The notes under the pieces are model-generated. The model was not told the DNA's origin, made no database searches, and saw nothing but the letters and a program-made list of their open reading frames with translations. Below, in pieces: positions 4,704 through 8,410 of a stretch of DNA of 8,410 nt. Origin of the DNA: JAJISK01 sp046759865 (GTDB taxonomy: Archaea > Thermoplasmatota > Thermoplasmata > RBG-16-68-12 > JAJISG01); NCBI GenBank assembly GCA_046759865.1, contig JBHIDB010000049.1, positions 1-8,410 on the forward strand, read 5' to 3'. The translations under genes were made by a program, and so were the position numbers. Numbering within the stretch: position 1 is the stretch's first letter; each line of letters starts with the position of its first letter.

Positions 4704-5732
4704 ATGATTCGCTTCGGCCCGGCCGGCATTCCCCTGTCCTGCAAGGGCCGGACCCTCGAGGATGGGATTGAGGACGTCCACAATCTGGGCCTCGCCGCCA
4801 TGGAGGTCCAGCTCGTACGGATCAACGTCATCGAGCGATTCCCCACCGAGGAGGAGGTGGGCTTGACGCCCCGGACCCTGCCGGGAGAGCTCGTCGTGGC
4901 CCTCCGTCGGGAAGGGGAGGACGCGCAGCTGGCGCACGACCCCGACGCCGTCATCGAGCCCGGGGACACCCTTCACGTCCTCGTAGGGGGCGTGGCCGAC
5001 GACTTCGTGGAGCTGGAGTTCCTTGGCGACTTGGCACGGGAACTCGATGTGGAGATGTCCCTCCATACCCCTTATTACATGGACCTGGCCGGGGAGGGAG
5101 ACCTGGGGAGGAAGAGCCTGAACAGCATCCGGTGGGGTGGCATGATCGCCCACCATCTGAACGCCCGGGTCGTCGTGACCCACATGGGGCTCTACGGCGA
5201 GCTCTCCCCGGAGGCGGCCTCGGACCGCATCGTCGGACGGGTCAGGGAGCTCGCGAGGTGGTTCCGGAAACAGGGCCTGGGGCCGCTCCTGGGCCTGGAG
5301 ACGAGCGGGCGCCAGGAGGTCTTCGGGAGCGTGGACGAAGTGGTGACGATCAGCGAGGCGGTCCCGGATGTGATGCCGGTCCTCAATTTCGGACACATCC
5401 ACGCCCGGGAGGGGGGGAGCCTCCGAGAGGCCTCGGACTTCGGGGCGCTCTTGGATCGAGTGGAACCCATCGCCCACGGGCAGTTCCACTGCCACTTCGC
5501 AGGGGTGGAGCACGAGGGCGGCAACGAACTCCGGTATACCCCGATTAAGCGAGGCGACCTCCGGTTCGAGCCGCTGGTGGAGTCCATCCTGGACGCCGAG
5601 TATCCACTCACTGTCATCTCCTCATCTCCGCTGCTCGAGCACGATGCGATGTACATGAAGGTCATCCTGGAGCGCGTGCTGGGACGACAGGTGACGAAGC
5701 GGATCCGGGAGCGAAAGGAGGAGGCAGCGTGA
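4704..5732 (+). CDS. Endonuclease-IV-like TIM-barrel protein with an RCK_C-like insertion
   Basis: A 342-residue protein of the AP-endonuclease-2/xylose-isomerase-like TIM-barrel superfamily (COG0648-like; archaeal members such as MJ1614 are often labelled endonuclease IV). It begins MIRFGPAGIPLSCKGRTLED; an upstream in-frame ATG at 4638 lies before the TATA box and is rejected. Barrel metal-site candidates are His121 (SLHTPYY), His160 (VVVTHMG), Glu199 (LLGLETSG), His231 and His233 (NFGHIHAR), His262 and His264 (FHCHFAG) and Glu312 (SSSPLLEHDA). Residues 54-95 form an insertion (LPGELVVALRREG, then DPDAVIEPGDTLHVLVG) resembling TrkA-C/RCK_C ligand-binding domains, making the protein about 60 residues longer than ordinary archaeal members. 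Compared with E. coli Nfo, Asn228 stands where an Asp ligand is expected and the D-x-H motif is not evident. The function could be DNA repair or sugar-phosphate chemistry; coupling to PHI favours the latter. Confidence 0.8.
   Translation: MIRFGPAGIPLSCKGRTLEDGIEDVHNLGLAAMEVQLVRINVIERFPTEEEVGLTPRTLPGELVVALRREGEDAQLAHDPDAVIEPGDTLHVLVGGVADDFVELEFLGDLARELDVEMSLHTPYYMDLAGEGDLGRKSLNSIRWGGMIAHHLNARVVVTHMGLYGELSPEAASDRIVGRVRELARWFRKQGLGPLLGLETSGRQEVFGSVDEVVTISEAVPDVMPVLNFGHIHAREGGSLREASDFGALLDRVEPIAHGQFHCHFAGVEHEGGNELRYTPIKRGDLRFEPLVESILDAEYPLTVISSSPLLEHDAMYMKVILERVLGRQVTKRIRERKEEAA
4927..4988 (+). other. RCK_C/TrkA-C-like segment within the TIM-barrel gene
   Basis: Encodes about residues 75-95, the clearest part of the inserted domain: P-D-A-V-I-E-P-G-D-T-L-H-V-L-V-G. 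The pattern P-x-(3)-hydrophobic-x-x-G-D-x-L-x-V-x-G is the end signature of RCK_C domains, in which a charged ligand binds at a dimer interface. The full insertion probably spans residues 54-105. Assigned by eye from the pattern only. Confidence 0.45.
5715..5724 (+). promoter_or_regulatory. Strong Shine-Dalgarno that decides the PHI start
   Basis: AAAGGAGGAG lies 4 nt upstream of GTG at 5729 and inside the end of the TIM-barrel gene. It is the best ribosome-binding site in the window and supports the GTG start with a 4-nt overlap (GTGA). Confidence 0.75.
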
Positions 5733-6274
5733 GCTTCAAGACCGCGGCCGACTTTCTCGTGGGCCACATCGAGGCGGTCTTCCGAGGCGACTTCGAGGAA
5801 GCCGTTCAGGAGGCGCTGGCCCTCCTCGCCTCGGCCCCGAAGATCTTCGTCTACGGCGTCGGCCGGTCGGGCCTGGTGGGCAAGGCGTTCGCCATGCGGA
5901 TGGTCCAGCTGGGCCTGCGGGTCTTCTTCATTGGTGAGACCATCACTCCGATCGTGGAGCCGGGGGATGTGGTGGTCATCGTCTCCCGCACCGGGGAAAC
6001 GATGTCGGCCGTCCAGACCGCCAACATCGTTCGCCGGGTCGGAGGGCACGTCATCGCCGTCACCACCCAGCCTGGGAGCAAGCTGGCCAAGGCCTCCAGC
6101 CTCGTCCTTCCAATCACGGAGCCCCGGGACCGCGATGCGCCTCGACACGCCCCTCTGGGAACCCTCTTCGAGGAATCCACCTTCCTTCTCCTGGATGTCC
6201 TCATCAGCCTCCTCATGGAGAAGCTGGGGCAGACGGAGGAGGACATGCGCGGCCGCCACGCCATCATGGTGTGA
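5729..6274 (+). CDS. hxlB: 6-phospho-3-hexuloisomerase (SIS domain)
   Basis: A 181-residue single SIS-domain protein of the PHI family, which interconverts 3-hexulose 6-phosphate and fructose 6-phosphate in the ribulose monophosphate pathway. In archaea without an oxidative pentose phosphate pathway this, with hexulose-phosphate synthase (HPS), supplies ribulose 5-phosphate for nucleotides. Evidence: FVYGVGRSGLVGKAFAMRM (40-58), the sugar-phosphate-binding IVSRTGET (84-91), PITEPRD, the PLGTLFEESTFLLLD segment (142-156) and the C-terminal GQTEEDMRGRHA (167-177), the family's usual end. The common ISGSGET motif is altered to VSRTGET. GTG start, translationally coupled to the TIM-barrel gene. 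No HPS gene is in the window. Confidence 0.88.
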   Translation: MSFKTAADFLVGHIEAVFRGDFEEAVQEALALLASAPKIFVYGVGRSGLVGKAFAMRMVQLGLRVFFIGETITPIVEPGDVVVIVSRTGETMSAVQTANIVRRVGGHVIAVTTQPGSKLAKASSLVLPITEPRDRDAPRHAPLGTLFEESTFLLLDVLISLLMEKLGQTEEDMRGRHAIMV

Positions 6275-6278
6275 GTTA

Positions 6279-6293
6279 GGGAACCTTGATTAG
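6279..6293 (+). promoter_or_regulatory. BRE/TATA-like promoter of trpS
   Basis: GGGAACCTTGATTAG, centred on the T/A part at about 6289, is 28 bp before the trpS ATG, which has no Shine-Dalgarno. This fits a leaderless transcript. It resembles the rpl18e promoter GAAACCTTTTTAG in the same window. Confidence 0.45.
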
Positions 6294-6316
6294 CCGCCTG
6301 AGACTGTCTCTCGCAG

Positions 6317-7465
6317 ATGGTCGGGGAGTTCGTCGTCACCCCCTGGGAGGTGAAGGGGGAGATCGACTACAACCGCCTCATCGAGCGCTTCGGCACCCGC
6401 TCGGTGGAGGAAGACCTCCTCGAGCGCCTGCGGGCGCAGGCCGGGGAGCTGCACCCCTTCCTTACGCGCCGGATCTTCTACTCCCACCGGGACTTGGATT
6501 GGATCCTGGACGAGTATGACGCCGGGAACCCTTTCTACCTCTACACCGGCCGCGGCCCTTCCAGCGATGTCCACGTCGGACACCTAATGCCTTGGGTCCT
6601 CACGAAGTGGATGCAGGACACCTTGGGTGCCACTGTTTACTTTCAACTCACCGACGACGAGAAGTTCCTCTTCCGAGGTTTCGAGACCCTGGAGGAGTCC
6701 CATCAAGTAGGAGTGGAGAACGCCCTGGACATCATCGCCTTGGGCTTCGATCCCGCCAGGACGAAGATCTTCTTCGACTCGGACCTCATCCGTTGGATGT
6801 ACCCTCTGGTCCTTCACGTGGCCCGCCGTATCACGTTCTCGACAGTGAAGGCCGTCTTCGGCTTCACTGCATCGAACAACATCGGGGAGATCTTCTACAC
6901 CAGCATCCAGGCGATCCCGGCCTTCCTGGAGAGCGCGGTCCAAGGGAAGGCCGTCCCCTGCCTCATCCCCTGCGGCATCGACCAGGACCCCCACTTCCGG
7001 ATTGCTCGGGACGTGGCCCCCGGCTTAGGCTATCCCAAGCCCGCCTTGATCCACAACAAGCTCATGCCCAGCCTGAAAGGGATGGGGGCGAAGATGTCGG
7101 CCTCCGACCCCTCCTCGGCGATCTTCGTCACGGACACGCCGGAGACCGCCCGTCGCTCTATCATGAATGCGGTGACTGGCGGTGGGGCGACGGTGGAGGA
7201 GCACCGGCGGAACGGCGGAAAACCCGACATCTGCCCCATCTTCCACCACTATGCGTACTTCTTCGAACTGGACGACGAGCACCTCCAGGAAGTCAACGAC
7301 ACCTGCCGGAGTGGGGACCGCCTGTGCGGCGAGTGCAAGGAAGAGCTCGCCGACAAGGTTCTCTCCTACCTAGAGAAGCACCAGGAGCGTCGGGAGGATG
7401 CCCGCCACCGGCTGGATGATTTCCTTCTTGAGGACGGGGATCTGCCGGAGCTCGAGTCCGTCTGA
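6317..7465 (+). CDS. trpS: Tryptophanyl-tRNA synthetase
   Basis: A complete 382-residue class I synthetase of the archaeal/eukaryal type. The ATP-binding HIGH-like signature is HVGH (86-89) within TGRGPSSDVHVGHLMPW, and the KMSKS counterpart is KMSAS (259-263). Other typical parts are TDDEKFLFRG (112-121), FGFTASNNIGEIFYTSIQA (181-199), LIPCGIDQDPHFRIARD (216-232) and the C-terminal CRSGDRLCGECKEELAD, usual in archaeal TrpS. It charges tRNA-Trp in the cytoplasm. The ATG at 6317 is 42 nt after PHI and has no ribosome-binding site; a TATA-like element at the right distance supports a leaderless start. The N-terminal extension of about 75 residues before the Rossmann fold is normal for this group. 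It lies directly before pheS. Confidence 0.96.
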   Translation: MVGEFVVTPWEVKGEIDYNRLIERFGTRSVEEDLLERLRAQAGELHPFLTRRIFYSHRDLDWILDEYDAGNPFYLYTGRGPSSDVHVGHLMPWVLTKWMQDTLGATVYFQLTDDEKFLFRGFETLEESHQVGVENALDIIALGFDPARTKIFFDSDLIRWMYPLVLHVARRITFSTVKAVFGFTASNNIGEIFYTSIQAIPAFLESAVQGKAVPCLIPCGIDQDPHFRIARDVAPGLGYPKPALIHNKLMPSLKGMGAKMSASDPSSAIFVTDTPETARRSIMNAVTGGGATVEEHRRNGGKPDICPIFHHYAYFFELDDEHLQEVNDTCRSGDRLCGECKEELADKVLSYLEKHQERREDARHRLDDFLLEDGDLPELESV

Positions 7466-7533
7466 GGCCGCCGCACCTTCTGAGGGGGATCGAGGGGAGG
7501 TGGGCGACCCGTTGCGAATCATCGACTCTCCAG

Positions 7534-7552
7534 CCTGGCTGGCCGAGCCAGG
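7534..7552 (+). promoter_or_regulatory. Perfect hairpin just upstream of pheS
   Basis: CCTGGCT (7534-7540) pairs perfectly with AGCCAGG (7546-7552) around the 5-nt loop GGCCG. It ends 8 nt before the pheS ATG and its 3' arm holds the only AGG near the start, so it could weaken translation initiation. It may equally be a pause site in the trpS-pheS gap. No tRNA-like T-box structure is seen. Confidence 0.35.
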
Positions 7553-7560
7553 AAAAGCCT

Positions 7561-8410
7561 ATGAGCGGGACGTCCCTTCCCCCGGCCGTGGCCCTCGAGG
7601 ACCTCGCTGAAAAGCTGAGTCCAGGGGAACGGGCGCTTCTCCAAGCCTTGGTGGACCGGGACGGGTCCACTGCCGAGGCGTTGGTGGAGACCGGCGCCTT
7701 CCGCGAAGAGGTCCAGGTCATGAACGCTGCCTCTTGGTTGCGGTCCAAGAGGCTCGTCAAGATTCGAGAGCGGCTCATCCGCGTGTACAGCCTGCAGGAC
7801 CCGGCCTGGGCCCGGAGGGAGCTCCCCGAGCGCCGGGCGTTGAGGGTCCTTCTTGAGGTCGAGGAGCTTCCGCTTGAGGGCCTGGCGGACCAAGGTGAGT
7901 TCCGAGGCGAGGAATTGCCCATCGTCGTGGGCTGGCTGAAGCGGAAGGGATGGGCGGACATCGTGGAAGCAGAGCGCGTGCCTCTTGTTCGACTTCGGGA
8001 GGAGGGAAGGCTCGCTGCAGAGATGAAGGGCCCCGACGAGCTCCTTCTCCAGCGTCTCGGGGAAGGGGACTTGCAGGAGGGAGAGGGGGACCCTCGGGTC
8101 CTCCGGCAACTCCGCCAGCGAAAGGAGATCATCCGGGAACGGCGACGTGTCCTGCGTACCCTCCACCTGACCGAACGAGGCAGACGGCTCCTCAGCCAGG
8201 GCTTGGAGCCCGTGGAGGAGGTCTCCCAGTTGACGCCCGAGTTGTTGCAGACGGCCGCATGGCGCACTAAGCGGTTCCGCAAGTACGACGTGAATGCTTA
8301 CGCACCCGCCACTTACGCCGGGAAGAAGCACCCTCTATCCGGTTACATCGAGAAGATCCGGCGGATCTTCTTGCAGATGGGTTTCACGGAGATTGAGGGG
8401 GATTTCGTCG
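7561..8410 (+). CDS. pheS: Phenylalanyl-tRNA synthetase alpha subunit, 5' part
   Basis: An open frame of 283 codons running off the right edge. Residues 1 to about 200 are the N-terminal extension built of winged-helix modules (for example PGERALLQALVDR...AEALVETG and VQVMNAASWLRSKRLVKIRERLIRVYSL, then a second ELPIVVGWLKRKGWADI, and LTERGRRLL at about 204-212). This extension is typical of archaeal and eukaryal cytosolic PheS and contacts tRNA-Phe. Then comes the entry to the class II catalytic core, FRKYDVNAYAPATYAGKKHPLSGYIEKIRRIFLQMGF (239-275), including the conserved HPL (257-259). The catalytic motifs 2 and 3 lie beyond the window. The ATG at 7561 is the first start in frame after trpS; no clear Shine-Dalgarno is seen apart from the hairpin arm. 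The partner PheT is not visible. Confidence 0.93.
   Translation, partial: MSGTSLPPAVALEDLAEKLSPGERALLQALVDRDGSTAEALVETGAFREEVQVMNAASWLRSKRLVKIRERLIRVYSLQDPAWARRELPERRALRVLLEVEELPLEGLADQGEFRGEELPIVVGWLKRKGWADIVEAERVPLVRLREEGRLAAEMKGPDELLLQRLGEGDLQEGEGDPRVLRQLRQRKEIIRERRRVLRTLHLTERGRRLLSQGLEPVEEVSQLTPELLQTAAWRTKRFRKYDVNAYAPATYAGKKHPLSGYIEKIRRIFLQMGFTEIEGDFV

Noticed and set aside
4215..5513. One 432-codon minus-strand frame covering the HesB/IscA gene and a long upstream extension
   Set aside because: Only the last 113 codons match the family; the extension lies opposite the TIM-barrel gene and upstream of a clear TATA box, so it is a shadow frame of GC-rich coding sequence.
7500..7610. Possible leader peptide (GTG at 7500, 36 codons) before pheS, after GAGGGGAG
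   Set aside because: The purine stretch abuts the GTG with no spacing, the peptide has no phenylalanine codons to sense, and it overlaps pheS; an attenuator is not supported.
7293..8331. Long minus-strand frames opposite trpS end and pheS
   Set aside because: Their translations are Arg/Ser/Pro-rich and match no family, while the plus strand encodes recognisable TrpS and PheS.

Overview
This window is from a GC-rich archaeon. It carries archaeal/eukaryal-type translation genes (ribosomal proteins uL13, uS9 and eL18, the RNA polymerase subunit RpoN/Rpb10, an archaeal-type TrpS and a PheS with a long N-terminal region). It also has a tRNA-Pro without an encoded CCA, followed by a short T-run terminator, and TATA boxes with BRE-like elements at leaderless or short-leader distances. 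Gene content points to the euryarchaeal side, perhaps a Thermoplasmata-like lineage, but that placement is inference.

Left part (1-2701), accessory in character: the C-terminal end of a DinB-family protein; a SnoaL-like small protein whose start codon lies in a perfect 14-bp palindrome; a complete tRNA-Pro(GGG) on the minus strand with promoter and terminator; about 0.5 kb with no recognisable gene; a short ORF whose N-terminus looks like a stomatin/SPFH protein and whose C-terminus looks like an AAA-ATPase lid; a second, partial copy of the tRNA-Pro 5' end with its promoter; and a complete alpha/beta hydrolase with an intact catalytic triad.

Middle part (2741-4556), all on the minus strand: a tightly packed ribosomal operon eL18-uL13-uS9-rpoN (4-nt overlaps, then a 4-nt gap) with its own BRE/TATA promoter. 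Upstream of it is a HesB/IscA-type iron-sulfur protein with a clean TATA box that selects a leaderless start at 4556. The genes that often follow rpoN in archaea (rpoK, eno, rps2) are absent; the alpha/beta hydrolase follows instead.

Right part (4704-8410), all on the plus strand: an endonuclease-IV-like TIM-barrel protein containing an apparent TrkA-C/RCK_C-like insertion, translationally coupled (GTGA overlap) to a 6-phospho-3-hexuloisomerase; then tryptophanyl-tRNA synthetase and the start of phenylalanyl-tRNA synthetase alpha, cut by the window edge. The minus-strand HesB gene and the plus-strand TIM-barrel gene diverge from a shared 147-bp promoter region.

The points most worth following up are the TIM-barrel protein with the RCK_C-like insert coupled to a sugar-phosphate isomerase, and the tRNA-Pro promoter plus 5'-end duplication that brackets about 1.1 kb of degenerate sequence. 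No CRISPR array, transposase or integrase is visible.
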